Shown one piece after another: positions 38,201 through 51,934 of a stretch of 64,000 nt of DNA. The number at the start of each line of letters is the position of its first letter. Positions within the stretch are counted from its first letter, which is position 1. The stretch is taken from NCBI RefSeq assembly GCF_037975245.1, contig NC_092572.1:1215501-1279500 (forward strand). Direction: 5' to 3'. Source of the DNA: Apostichopus japonicus (taxonomy: Eukaryota > Echinodermata > Holothuroidea > Aspidochirotida > Stichopodidae). The notes below the pieces were generated by a model. That model saw only the letters and a list, made by a program, of their open reading frames with translations, was not told the DNA's origin and ran no database searches. Made by a program: the position numbers and the translations under genes.

Positions 38201-40123
38201 TATTCCCGGTAAACATCATCTCCCGTTAGTGATCGAAAGATTTGACATTCATAACATTAAGCATACATAGGGAATTTCGGTGACGTTCAACCTGCTTCGA
38301 GAAGTCATAGCAATCAATTCGATTGTAGAACTTAATGAGCTAAACAACCATCAATATTATGTCCCTACCTCATGATATGGGTGGTTTTTGGAATAACATT
38401 GATAAACAATGCAATGAATGTTTAGCTCACTTGATGTGATACATCAATTATGCTGATGTTACCAGATGCATTCACAAAGATATCACTAAAATAAAATATA
38501 TATTTACAAAATGAGGATGGTATTGCGATATACATATTCAAGACTGGGTGACTTTCTCAAACGTTGCTTTCTGATATGTTAAACGTAATCTGAAGTGTTT
38601 GCCAAAAGGAACATAACCTCCAGCAATTTGGGTAAAGCTTGAAACTCTGGAAAACCATTATTGGTATTCTTTCCTTTCATCCCGAGTTCCATGTTCAAAG
38701 TTACAGATCGTCCGGGTGTCAATATTCTTCCAAGATTCGCCTGTTGAGTATACAACTGCAAAATATAAGAAATACCAACCACTATTTAGCTATCACATTC
38801 TTCGACTAACATTTCGACGGACAGAGTTGTTACTGAACGACGACAGCAAACAATATGATATTATATTTCAGCTCATGCAGGAACAAATTCAGCTTTACGA
38901 AGCTGAGTGGGTTGACAGCTATCGGATTGATAAAGAATATCATATTACTGCAAGTTAATATTCTTCGGTTTTAAAAACAAGTAACCTTTTAATTTGAAAA
39001 TAAACGTGTTTTTTTGTTACTTACTTGTAAATTGTTTCTGCCTCTTTACAATGTTACCAAGCTTAGTAATAGTTTCTTGAGAAAATGTATCCATAGCGCA
39101 ATTGTGAAACCTAAGAAAAGGTATGAAAATACATTTATTTATTTGGCACATAAACTGTCTAATATATGCGTGATCGCCATCTGAAAGACTTTCATGTTTT
39201 AAAACTTCATATCTGAAAATGAGGAAACAGTTACGTTATAGTTAACCAGCTTACACATGAATTAATGAATAATGTGTTAGTCGTTCAAAAAGGTAACTCG
39301 AACATCAATGATAGTGTAGACCAATTGGATTTCCCAACGTGCAATGTACAATCTGTTTCAAGAAAACATTCCATTTTGCCTGTTTGTTTAACACGAATAA
39401 AAACTCAAGTTTATTAACAGTCATTTTGTCGGAACACTGTCCCCTTGCAAATAATGGAAGCTTGTGAGTATAACTTCCATGTCACTCCTGAGAAACACAT
39501 TTAAAGACGTATGATTGGTTAAACTTTGATCTGAAATGACCTTGAATTTATTAACTTGATAAACACCATTCATAACAAGCACGGACAATGACTGCAAATA
39601 CTATTTTCAAACCTTCTACAAATGTATAAGGTCACTGTAAAAGATAGATACAAAATAACTTACTGAAGCTCTACTTCAATCTTTTTAGCGATGTACAATG
39701 CTATATTAAGTATGTCTTTGTCTTCGAGTTTATTCTTACTTATCACAAATCGTTCAGCATTTGGTAATGATAAGTTCGTGAGAAACTGTACAGAGAAGTC
39801 CCCATCAAAAACGAATGTCCCACGAGGATACTATTGAAATATTAAGAGAAAACAATACTTAATTAATGTTCTCCATTAAGCATGAACACGAGGAGCAAAA
39901 TCCCATGTCCACACAAGGGCACACACACACACTTACACACATATCCACTTCAAAAAAGTTAAGTCGACTCCATGTTATTATGCCAACCTATGTTACCTAC
40001 GATTATGTCAGAACAATCCACCCATTTTCAGTTCACTACCTCATGGGTGTGAGATGGGCAGCAATTGTAGCGCAAATTTAGTACCAAATTACGAGGTGCC
40101 ATGATAATAGTTCATCGGTGCAG

Positions 40124-40230
<107 letters not shown>

Positions 40231-40418
40231 ATGTTTAGCACTCACTTAACAAGTTGATGTTGTTCATGTCTCAAAGATAATGACGCATTTTACTAGTAGT
40301 CGATTTGAACAGCGGATGAATTTGTTCCATAATTTTAATGTATCTGTAAGTCTTAACTATGGCTAAATTCGTTATAAAATTTATATGTATACCATCATGT
40401 AATGCGAAGAAAACTTAC

Positions 40419-42165
40419 ATGTTCACTGCTACAAAAAGTGAGAAAGTCTTCAACATTATGTTGCTGATACGGGATTTCCGTCTTTTTAATAGTAATCTCT
40501 GCCTTAATATTCATACGACGAATCATTCGTTTTCTTACTAGAAGGTCAACTTCATGAAAGCAATCGATATAGACATTCCACATTCCTTGTTTTTGAAGTG
40601 AATCAAGAATTTGTGTTTGCTGAGTGTCATCGTCGCTTAAACCTGAAACGAACATTAAGGCTAAACTGAAATCATCATTTGTCAATTTACTTTGACAGGA
40701 TAAAATATTTCCTGTTAGGTCCGGCAGCAAATAATGTCCCAAAAAAATTCCTTAAAAGATGGATACGCTGCAACGACACAATTGTCAGGACTCACTGTAC
40801 TAAGAGTCGCATTTGAATGGTATGAATCTACATTGTTTGAATCTACTTTAAGGAGTCCAATTGACAAAGCCGCTTGAAAAGATACAATCCGACTTTCTTC
40901 TTGCCAATACTCGATTGATCTCCTTCCTTTATAGAACGCTTCTCCAATGGTCTTTCGCAGGGCTAAAAACTCAGACTTTTCGCAATGTTTGTTGTTACCC
41001 TTTGTGACATAATGTCTTTCCATGCTATTGATGTGTGCTTCCATGATCTTTGGCATACGACAATGATCGCCATGTTCATTGCCCTGTTTCGTTTCTTCCA
41101 CGGCGTTTAAATACAACCTTGTTGTAACGAATAATGGAACCTTATACAACTCTTTCAAGAATTCTTTTGAATAACTGAGGGAATAAATCATTTTCTTTAC
41201 GATGTTTTTATGTACCATTCTATCGTGTTCCTTCTGACACGAGTATGACTGCATTCTCAAGACTATCTTATCAAGTTCACCGGTACCACTTTCATCATTT
41301 ATATGTTTACTGTTGATAATATAGTCCCCAGGACCAGTGCTTCGCTCTGATCTAGCCAAAACAGAACTATTTTCCGTTATTGGTTGCTTATTTTCTTCCT
41401 CGTGATCTACATTTCTTGATCGATCATGGTATAAATACATTTTTTCACATAAGTCCTTCATTTGGTTCTCATTGAATCCCCTCAACTCAATCGTGAGGAA
41501 TTCATCGGGATATGACAAATTTAGGTTACGCGATGCTACCCACATTCTCATTTTGTGATTTTGCTGTACTGTTCTTGTTAATTGAGCAAGTAGCTTATAT
41601 TCATTTTCTTTAATGTCCAATTGTGCACCCGAAGCGCTTGCTTTAGTTAGGTGTTCTTCCTTTTGCATTTTGTTACATTCGTGGAAATTTATTGTACTGT
41701 ACAAGTCACTCAATCCGTCAATAAGAACAATTACAGGTTGATCTAACAAGATTTTCTTCACGTCGTTAGTTCCTATTCCTGAGTCATCGGGCATGTCAGT
41801 CATTATTAAATCAACGAGACTCATATGATAATTACTGTCAGTCAAATGTATGTAAATCAAAACGTAAGTTTTTACGTCTTGTTGGATCCATTGGCTTAAC
41901 ATCTTCAGAATCAATGTAGTTTTCCCAAATCCTAGACCAGCCGTCAAAGACACCCATTTTTCTGTTGGTGGGTTTGAATACAGTGTTTCTGTAGATACTT
42001 CGTGATGTCTCTTGTCTTTCGGTCTTTTAACTATACACTGGCTGTCCACGTAGATGGTATCAATATCAACAGATACCGTTTCATGGTGAAAGAGGTTGAT
42101 ATAAAGGTGTTTAGCATAACAATCACAAAGAAAATAAATGAACCTTGATAGATTCTTCTCTTTTT
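40419..42165 (-). pseudogene. NACHT exon of copy 2, one-base deletion
   Basis: It keeps Walker A (AGLGFGKTT), Walker B (VIVLIDGLSDL), MRMWVASRN and ELRGFNENQMKDLC. It is 1747 bp against 1748 in copy 1, the missing base being in a T-run near 40741. Downstream of the shift the frame GHYLLPDLTGNILSC continues open to the donor at 40418. A sequencing error in the homopolymer would also explain this. Confidence 0.8.
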
Positions 42166-45100
42166 CTGCAAAATAAAAAGAAAACAAACTCGCTTTATAA
42201 AAAAGGCATAAGTTGATTCGTAATATTACAGAGAATAAGCTCTTGTCGAAATCTTCTATAATGTCTCTCCTTCCCTAAATATCAATGAGGTTTCATTTCT
42301 TAATACCTTTATTCCTAACTCGTCAAATGACTAAAAACCATTTTCACATCCTGGACATCTCTGATCGTTTCAAAGGTCCATTCTTGACAAGCCAAGACCT
42401 ACCTAGAGACACCAACATAACCTGCTGGAATTGTTAGTTCTTGCAACTGTACCAGGATTAACGTCCAACTCCACCCCTTTCCAGCATGGTACTTTCAAAT
42501 GTTCCCTTCTCTCAAGGTAAATTGTCTGCAAGGTCTACCTCTCGGAATCAAGTTTTGTAGCAGTGGTCAGGCAGTTTGCTAACATTTTTGCCGTTTGTTT
42601 TACAAACTTGATATCAATGAATCAGACAACTTACTATTAAGTGATCTATGTTTCTGCGATCTGGTGTTGAATTTTTCAACTTTTTCATGTGCCCCCTCCT
42701 GAAAAAATTAAGCAAAATAAATTCTCACATTATTATTTTACGAAGTTGTGTTAGGCTACATTATTATCTTTGATCGAACATTTCCGAAGAAAAATAAAGA
42801 ATATAATACATTTATATATATATACATTACGAAATAAATTTACAGCTACCTCTCTCATATGCCAATGTCAAGTATTACTTTATAATGCTGACATCATATA
42901 GGCTTTAGTAATTTAACACAAATCAAAATCAAAATATTACTGTTGAAAATTCATTCGGACCTTACCTGTACACTCATTCCAATGGTAACTTCATCGTTCT
43001 TTGCACGCTCACCTCCTAAAAAGTAAATACAACTTTCTTGGTTATATCGTCAATTTAAGAGCTAATGCATTATTCATTTTTGAAGCCTATATACTCAGTT
43101 TTTGCATCGCAGACTCGGTGGTGCATACTCATTATTTATGTTGAAGTGACAGTTTAATATATAAGTGTGAAGGATGTATACTAAAGTGTATATTATGATA
43201 CTTACTATCAACCCTAAAAGTATCTCACCATACTTTTTCGTTTCTTGCCTTCCATTAGTCTTCTTTCGTATATAATAAATCAGGAGAATTAGAGAAACTA
43301 CTAAGATCACCCCGACGAGAGATATAACCACCCACAACAACCATGATGGATTATGCAATTGTGGAGATATTGTAGAAGTAATTTCAACATATGGCTCTCC
43401 TCCTGGACAGGGATCTGCACAGATGAAATAAAACAGTTTACAAGAAAAACGTTATGTAATCAACTAAACATTTAATAACAAAACAAGTGTACAATTTGGA
43501 CAATACTTGCACCACGTGTACTTGAGTAAATGCCTACTGCTAATCACTTGAGTGCATTTCAAACCGTTGTTTGACTTACAGACACCACGTAGACTGCTAG
43601 ACACCTAGTAGTTCTCTAAAAATCCTAAACGAACGTTAACGGTCTCAAACTGTTACTCTTTGTTTGTGTTTGGTTTATTATGATTATCGCTTGTTTTGCG
43701 AATTTCTATGTATGCGTTAAAGCTTTAAAAGAACATTTCCTGGAAGAAATGTAATTGACTATAGACGCTCAACATAAACATATACATGTATGTTACAAAC
43801 ACGGTCACATATATATAATAAAGAAACATCAATTATATATACACGCTAAAAAACCTATTCATCATTTGTTGGCTTGACTAATTACAAAATAATCAGATAA
43901 AGTGACATATTGAAAAACTATTTCACATACGGACATACAATAATAACAAAAGTAAGTTATCATTTTTTCTTTTATCAAATGCTTTATATTTAAGTATTTG
44001 GCAAGATTTCGTATAGATGTGTCGTTGTATCTACAAGTGATAACTGTAAAAGTGACAAGTAAATGAATATGAGGTACCTTTAAAGCTAACGGTAATATTT
44101 TCTACTTCGAAATTTCCGGTTGCAAAGAATGCTACCACGGTATATACATCCTCATCCTCAAGTTGAGCGTTCAAAATTATCACATCGCCGTTTGAATTGA
44201 TGTCAAATCTACTGCTGCCATACAGAGTTCCTGATTTGAGGTTGTTCTCCAAAGAAAGGATAGGACTTGTCCTGGATGGCGATCCAACGTACCAAAACAC
44301 ATCTGTTGGAGGTCCAGATGTATTGCATCCGATCGTTGCATTGTGTCCCTTCTCGATAACAATATTTGACGGACAGCTAAGCTGCACACCTATGTTCATT
44401 TAAAGATCATTAATGTTGTGGAACCTGTTGGCAGGCAACCATTTATTGGTATATAATTGGTAAATAATATGATTGTTAATATTGCGCAGTTATTATACAT
44501 TACTAGATTTCATTTCAATATTTCAGTGGTTGTCAAAAACGAAAACAAAATTGACATCATCTAGATTCCTTTTTTTTTTTTTGTAAACTGCTAACATAAG
44601 TAGGAACTGTTTCTTATGGTGGAGATCGTGATCCATTAGTGGATCTGTTTCACATGTTTTGAACGTTTAATGCAGCGTTGATCAACGGAAATCCCACAAA
44701 CAAAAAATAGTATGGCATACTATGTCATTTGACGACTCGTTTGCTAATACAGTTGCGTGGGAGTTTACATTTTGTTGTAATGTGTTAAAATGTAGTTTTT
44801 TTATTATTAACCTTTTCCCTTTCATCCACTTTTCCTTACCTCCCCTTCCCCTCTTGAGTTAGAATTCGATATGCAAATATATTTCAACAATTACCCAATA
44901 TGCTTCCACATCATATCTATCCCAATATGTTTTTACATCATACTCTGCCCTCCCCCCCCCCCCACCCACCTCCTCCTTCTTTGTGATTAAGAAAAAAACA
45001 GTTAGGCGCATTCATATTCTGTCAGTAAATTTCCTCAGTGATGACGTGGTTTTATTTTCTATATTTGTGGATGAAACGCCTTACCCCAGAACCATTAGTG

Positions 45101-45267
45101 TTTAAATTGTGTGCATCATATTGATTACGCTACTCATTAAAACTGAATAAGTCAACGTGTAGAAGCCCTGGCCCATGCTTATTACAATGTTACGGAGTAA
45201 ATTTTAACAATCATACTTACCTGTGAAAGCACTAGGTGCAAAAACGAGGACAAGCCAAGCCGAGGTT

Positions 45268-48129
45268 GATTTGATTTGATTTGATTTTATTCTGCAAGAT
45301 ATCATTCTTCATCTACATACAAACAAAAATTGCACATAAAGATAAACATTTAAAATACAAGATGGGAATATACTTAAATGCATCAAAAAAAAAGAGAGAA
45401 AATAACATGCCAAGGATAGCCCTTTAAGGTAAAAGCTTATTTCCAAAGGGGTCCTTATAACCATAAAAATACAAAAGATAAGAAATCAACTACTAAAACA
45501 TCTAAAACATGCATACAAACACTGTAAAAAAGAAAGATATTTACAAGCTAGACATTCATATGATTTAAAGGTAGGCTTTGGCATCTTTTTAAAAATTGTA
45601 TTTCAGCAGGATGGATTTTATGTTTTCAGGTAGCCTGTTCCAGTTTTTAATTGCATTGTAATAAAAAGACTGCACTGTGCGTTTTAATTTTGGGAAGTTG
45701 AACATTAAAAATACTACCTCTTGTGTTATGGCTATGAACAATATTTACTCTAATAAAACTCTCCCTCATATAAACTGGACAGGTACCATGGAAAACATTA
45801 AACACATGATTAAGACGAAGCTGTTCAGCCCTGGTGTTGATGTTCAAAATACCAAGAGTTTTAAAGTCAGCATGGTTAATGTGATAATAAAAATCTTTAC
45901 CCAGAATGAATCTGATAACTTTGTTCTGGGCACATTGTAATCTACGAGCGCGGTACTTAGATATACCTCCATACCAAGATGAGATGGAATAATCGAACAG
46001 ACAAAGAACAAGGGCTGTACAGATGGTCTTTTTCACATTTTGATTAAAATAATTAGCTTGCCTGTAGAGGAATTTGAGTCGAGAATTTGTTTTACTAATA
46101 ATGCCAAGGACAAGTTGTTCGCCATCAAGGTATTGGTTTAACTCCAGACCGAGGTAAACAACAGAATGTTTGGCCTTAATCAGTTGACCATCACAAACAA
46201 TTGAGAAGTCAGTATACTGACCAAGTTTACGTTTCGTCCCAAGCAAAATCAACTCGGTCTTACCCATGTGTAACGACAATTTGTTTTCAATGAGCCATTT
46301 ATTGCCACTCTCCAGGTTAGATGAAAGATTTTTGCCAATATTGTTAGGATCTTTGTCAGAGTAAATTAAAGCACTGTCATCGGGATATTGTAAAAGCAAG
46401 CAATTGATGGAGTTTGGCATATCATTTACATAGCAAAGAAATAAAATGGGGCCCAATATACTGCCTTGAGGCACCCCGCAAGTGATGGTCAGAGGATCAG
46501 ATTCAACTCTATTTATGCTAACAACTTGCCGTCTACCAGAAAGATAAGATTGGAACCAGTCAGTTGATGTACTGTGGACACCCAATGCGGACAGCTTATT
46601 ACACAAAATGTGATGGTCTACACTGTCGAACGCCTTCTGGATATCCAATAAGATCATGCCGGTATAATTACCAGCGGCAGTTTGTTTCCTGATATGATCT
46701 TGCAGATGAATAAGGCAAGTGTCGGTTGAATATGATCCTCTAAAACCAGATTGGAATTGGTAAATGAGATTATTGTTAACCAGATAATCGTTCAGTTGAT
46801 GGAAAACAGCTTTCTCTAAGAATTTTGACACAACAGAGAAGATGCTCACTGGTCTATAGTTTCCAGCTTCAAGCTTACTCTTCTTTTTATGAAGAGGAAT
46901 GACTTTTGCGATTTTCATGTCATTAAGAACAACACCACATCTTAAAGAATCATTAATAATATGTGTGATGGGGCCTGTAATAACCTCAGCAGCATCTTTA
47001 ATAAAACGCCCTGGGATACCATCGAGACCAGTACTTTTACTTATGTCAAGACTATGGACCTCATTCAGGACAAATTCCTCATTAATTTCTTGAAGCTGGA
47101 AAGAATCTGGAACAGCACTCTTATACTGATTTTTAAAAACAGGTGAGTCCACATCGTACAAGTTAAACTCTTGCTTTGGAAGTTGATTCACAAGATCTGA
47201 TGCAACATGAGTAAAAAAATGATTGAAATGATCAGCAACATCCTTTTATCATGGCATTTTTCGCCATTCACATCTAAAACAGTATTTGATGATGCATTAG
47301 ACTTTGATTGGTAGCCAAGAGTCTTGAGATGTTTCCATAACTCTTTAGGCTTGTCTTTGTATTCGTCTATTTTTTCAATCATGTAATGACGTTTGGCGTT
47401 TCTTATGTCATTATGAACTTTGTTGTGCATCTTACGGTACATTTGGTAATTTTCAGATGAGTGGGTATCCCCCCGGGACTTACGTAACCAACTGTACCGT
47501 TCACGAATACTCTCGAGAATCTCAGCTGAAATCCAGGGATCAGACTGATTTTTGATCCTAACTTCCTTAACTGGATCCACAGAATCAAGAACAGTGGTAA
47601 ACACACCCCGGAAACATACCCACGATTCGTCAACATTATCAGACATATAAACAGAAGACCAGTCAACATTTTTCAGCTCATCAACAAAATATTCCTTATT
47701 GTACTTTTTTGGGGACCTAATCTGAATCCCTTTATGGGAATCAAACTTGGTTTTGATGTTACCCCTTGTACAATAAACAATGTAATGGTCGCTTATACCA
47801 TATGGAATGACCCCATATTGCTGGATTTTTTTCATATTGTTACATATAACATGATCAATGGCTGAGGATGATGTGTCAGTGACTCTTGTAGGAGTATATA
47901 TCAACTGCTTGAAACCAGACATATTCAAAATATTTTGGTAGTTCTTATACTTATCATCTGCCTTGATACTACACATGTTGATATCACCGAGATAACATCA
48001 AATTCATTAGGAAGTTTAGTCAGAACATGCTCCAACTTATTGGTGAAATCAGATTCTAGATGGGTTTGAGACCGATAACATATACCAATAATAATGGGTT
48101 TTGACATTGGTAGAAGAATCTCTACCCAA
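45268..48129 (-). mobile_element. CR1/L2-like LINE inserted in the copy-2 signal-peptide exon
   Basis: AGGTT flanks the element (45263-45267 and 48130-48134), and copy 1 shows the empty site with a single AGGTT. The 3' tail is (AAATC)n at the low-coordinate end. The minus-strand frames read as a 5'-truncated endonuclease (GICYRSQTHLESDF, AIDHVICNN, ISDHYIV) and a reverse transcriptase (KSTGLDGIPGRFIKDAAE, GNYRPVSIFSVVSKFLEKA, LDIQKAFDSVDH, GVPQGSILGPILF). Frameshifts lie near 47980, 47245 and 45672. The catalytic box reads YPDD where YADD is expected. The element is dead. Confidence 0.88.
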
Positions 48130-48299
48130 AGGTTATGACAGGCACCACCATTATGCATGTGTGCTTTACAAAAAAAAAAACAGTATGAGATAACATGCTT
48201 GGTTTGCTGGTTGTCTGATGCAAATATTTGTTCGGACCATTGTATAAATTTGTCAATTTTGGAGTTCACCACAGCATTGTACAAAGATGATTTTAGTGT

Positions 48300-48900
48300 A
48301 TCATAATTATGGAAAGCGGTTAAAATTTACAATGTCAAAGTAACAAGAGCTCTTTAGAGAGTTGGCACCCTTTTTAACTAGTTGTGGTGATAATCTGTAT
48401 GCTTTTAAAATCTTTAAATGTATAGCTGGTGGTTTTTCGACATCCTTTAAAACCGTTCGGATGTATGTTAAGTTGAATATTCACACTTTCCATTGACGTG
48501 TGACTCATTGTATGGTTTTCCTATGGAACTCGGTAAAACTTGATCAAACCTAGCACGTTTGGACAAAGAAAGTCCTCTTTTTGAAACAGATTCTAAGCTC
48601 GCACGTTACAACAGATCACCCCGTGACGTAATGTGCGGAGTCGCTTGAGGAAAACATTCTATCAAGCTATTCATTTCAGCACTAACACTTGGCCAATACG
48701 ACATTCTGTCATATTGTTAATATCAAAATGCCAATGAATTGTGTATAAGTAGGTTGCAAAAACACATCTGAAAACCGAAATCTCTGTTTCTTTACGTTTC
48801 CCAGTCACCAAACGGATGAAAAAGGTCGCAGGTTTGGATTAACTTTGTAAGGGTTTTCCCATCGCCTGCACGCAAATGTTGGTATATGATTCCTTCCCAT
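48300..48900 (+). pseudogene. THAP-like zinc-finger fragment among shuffled pieces
   Basis: From 48728 a broken frame reads MPMNCV, a stop, then VGCKN, LCFFTFPSHQTDEKGRRFG and another stop. A C-x3-C pair followed by FFxFP is the start of a THAP DNA-binding domain. The later Cys and His ligands are not found. A second partial copy (FAFSSYQTDEK, KFGLIL) lies at about 50005-50098. Sequence at 48299-48420 matches the intron near 16675-16790 of copy 1. These pieces replace the signal-peptide exon of the copy-2 ITIM gene. Confidence 0.35.
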
Positions 48901-48907
48901 CTTTTAG

Positions 48908-51900
48908 AAGAGCTGCGATTTGACCGTGAGTGTAACAATGGTAACAGGTCGACCAGAAATCAGCATGTAAAGTGCATATGGTCGCGTAAATCTTCGATGT
49001 GTTTAATTTTTAATGTATCCACAAATAGCAGAGACCTTAATTGGTATAACGACATCAGCAACATGACCCTAGCCAAACATTCATTCAAGAAATTAAATAA
49101 TGGAAATCACGCAGTACATCAAATCATTCAATTATTCTCCTTACGCCTTGCGTTCAAAAAGAAATAAGTTGAATACTTATGTCGTCAAGGAAAAACTAAG
49201 CTTATGACATTCATCTTGACATAACAAGGTAAATTTTTCAATATTACGATAATATGTTACTGCCATATTAAGATATTTTAATTATGGTTTTTTGGCATGT
49301 AGACAAGCTTGTATTCAAATATATAAAAACTTCGATTACTAAATTGGAGTTGAAGTCCAGTTATAAGTTACATTGTAAAATCATCTTTTAATCAATTCGT
49401 TTCACTAATAACGAAATAAGTATAAACAATGTATAAATATAAATACATTTGAAAATGTATTAATTATGAGAATTCAACTTAGTTGTCAGTCGTTCTGCTC
49501 TTTGCTGGTTAATAATCATTTACCTTTTTTCTAATATCTCAGTGACGCTAATTGTTAATATAAATGGAAGCAAATTGAGCACAGAGATTCATTATCTGTT
49601 AAGTCAGATAAGAATATAACATTTGAATGTATTGTGATTGAAACAGTTTTACTGGTTGCAACTACATGGTTCACATACAATGGAATGGAAACAAACAATT
49701 TCACAGCAGTCTTCAACAACGCAACACTCGCAATTTCATATTACACTGTGAGTGCCACCTCAAATTTTAAAATGTATTGTTCTGCGGAAGGTCCTTTTAT
49801 ATCGGAGTAAACAACGTCCGATATCAGCACATTCCTTTGACATGTTTTAATGACTTGTGTTACATTGTGGTGATGAAATAAAAAAGTATGTATAAGGATC
49901 TAATCGTAAGCACAAAATGTGGAAAAGCTAACAATCAATTATATCCATTTACAGTACAGTTATAATATGTGCAGTTCGAATATGAACTATTTTGGGGGAA
50001 ATTTGTATGAATTTGCGTTTTCCAGTTACCAAACGGATGAAAAAGTTCGAAAGTTTGGATTAATTTTGTAAGTGGTTTCCCACCGTCTGGACGCAAACAC
50101 GTATACAGTAGGCAGTATAGTCTACGCAAAGGCCATCTAAAGGTAGTTTCTCTAACTTTTGGGTTTCATATATGCCCAAACGCTTTAGCAACAATTTCTT
50201 TGTTGTTCTAATGTACACTCTCAATTGTTCACATTCAGCCGTGATTAACCCCATATGTGCAGGGTTAACAGATAAGGTTACTTAAGAGGGGGTATACACT
50301 GCTACACAATAGGCCATGCACGACTTAGTTCTCCGAGATGTCGACATATTACACAAGGTATTAAGCACTTCAATTGCGGCAAGACCTCGATATCTTACAG
50401 CACAGTATGTATAGTGGCCTAAAACAGCAACGAATCTTACGAAATATGACCAGACGTTGGGGCAGTCTTTTAACTATAACTTACTTTTTACTGATCAATT
50501 GCCATCTACAATGGGTTAACAAAGGTGTGAGCAATTCTAACAATCATTTCTTTCTCTTGTAGCTGCATGTTTATTGGAAGAGCGCAGTTAATAAAAAGGT
50601 TCACTTCCTTACGAGAGGTACGTGGAAAGCCTATCGTTATTGTTTCGCGTTCGCGGTCCACTCCATACAGATACGTCACAGGATTACCTGTACGCAGTTG
50701 ATCTTTTACGCATCAAGTTTCTAGTCAGTAAGAATCTGCTAACTTTGACATCTAATTTCTTTGAATTACCGTCTCTTTTGACTAAACGGGGTCCATAGTA
50801 TCGTTGTTGTACTGAAATACTTTCGGATGAGCCCCCCCCCCCAAAAAAAAAAAAAAATACTCCTCAAGCTATGCATTTTAAGTTGATCGCAATTATATTG
50901 ACGCATTGGAATTCTACTTAAGGCTCAGAGTTAGTGAACTGTCATTTTACAAACTTGATATTGTCAAAAACAGAACTCTTACGTATTAGTTCCAGACATA
51001 AATGATATGTATTTCATTAAAAATAAATAGAAACATAGAAGCTAACTTGCAAAATAGCACCTTACATTTGTCTGGTGCTGGATATGCTCTTACGGTTTCT
51101 GGTTATACCTACTAATTATTCATTTGAAAGTTTAATATGAGTGTAAGGTATGTTAGTTAGGTTGTCATACGTATATTTTTGCATTGTAATTCGAAAATTT
51201 CTGACACATACCAGTATTCCATTCTGAGTTTCATCATTGCAAATATTATGGCTCAAATTGTAATTAGAGTGAACATATATATACATCTGTTCATTTGCTG
51301 AAAATAAATCGGTAGTCAGGAAAGATATATCGATTGCTTTTGCTATTATATCTACTCTCCTTGGCATATTAGTGACTTTGGTTCTTCTCCACAACATGAA
51401 AATAATAAGTGAGTACCAGCAGTAAAGCGATTTTTAAATGTAATATTTAAATGAAATTAAACTGGTGGATCCTTATACCATACTTAGACTGGCGAACCTC
51501 ATTAACTTAATGCCAATACACGGATCGATTAATACGACTCTGCAAATAGTCTTTGCTTTGTATATCTTATAACAGTTCTGCATGAACACTATTTGGAAAC
51601 GGTGTGAAACTTTTTTAGGTTTCTTTCAGCTTAAATAGTTTTGTGTAGTCATGATAATAAACCATTTAAATGTATTTCAATTTCATTACATGACACCTAA
51701 GAATAATGTTACAAGTCTAAACAGCTGATTCATTTGCAAGCAGTGGTTTCATTTTTAAATATTCATATATTTTATATTATTACACGCCTCCGTTTTTCTG
51801 GTAATAATCTCTCCAAAGTCGATACGGAAGTCGATACACAACTTCATAGAGCTGGTTCACCAACTACCGAAGAAAATACCTACAACGTGTGTTATGAAAG

Positions 51901-51934
51901 CAGAGACCACGGATATGCTTCAATACCTGGCTAA
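48908..51934 (+). pseudogene. Ig receptor pseudogene, copy 2 of the ITIM gene
   Basis: Exon relics lie at 48908-49228 (Ig1), 49543-49809 (Ig2), 51301-51408 (TM) and 51819-51934 (tail). The signal-peptide exon is absent. Ig1 has an indel frameshift, in-frame TAAs and a core Cys changed to Phe (CLIFN). Ig2 has a one-base frameshift and a TAA at its end. The acceptor before the TM exon is GCTG instead of GCAG. The tail carries a 7-bp tandem duplication (TCGATAC), and the ITIM position reads HGYASI, which no longer fits the consensus. The 28-bp exon is not found. Confidence 0.85.

Larger units (their letters stand above)
33578..38650. other. Noncoding stretch, no gene seen
   Basis: Only short frames occur. 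Recognisable items are the AGTACT cluster at 34198-34390 and a retroelement tail at 35090-35211. The region lies downstream of the copy-2 NACHT gene and matches nothing near copy 1. Confidence 0.45.
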
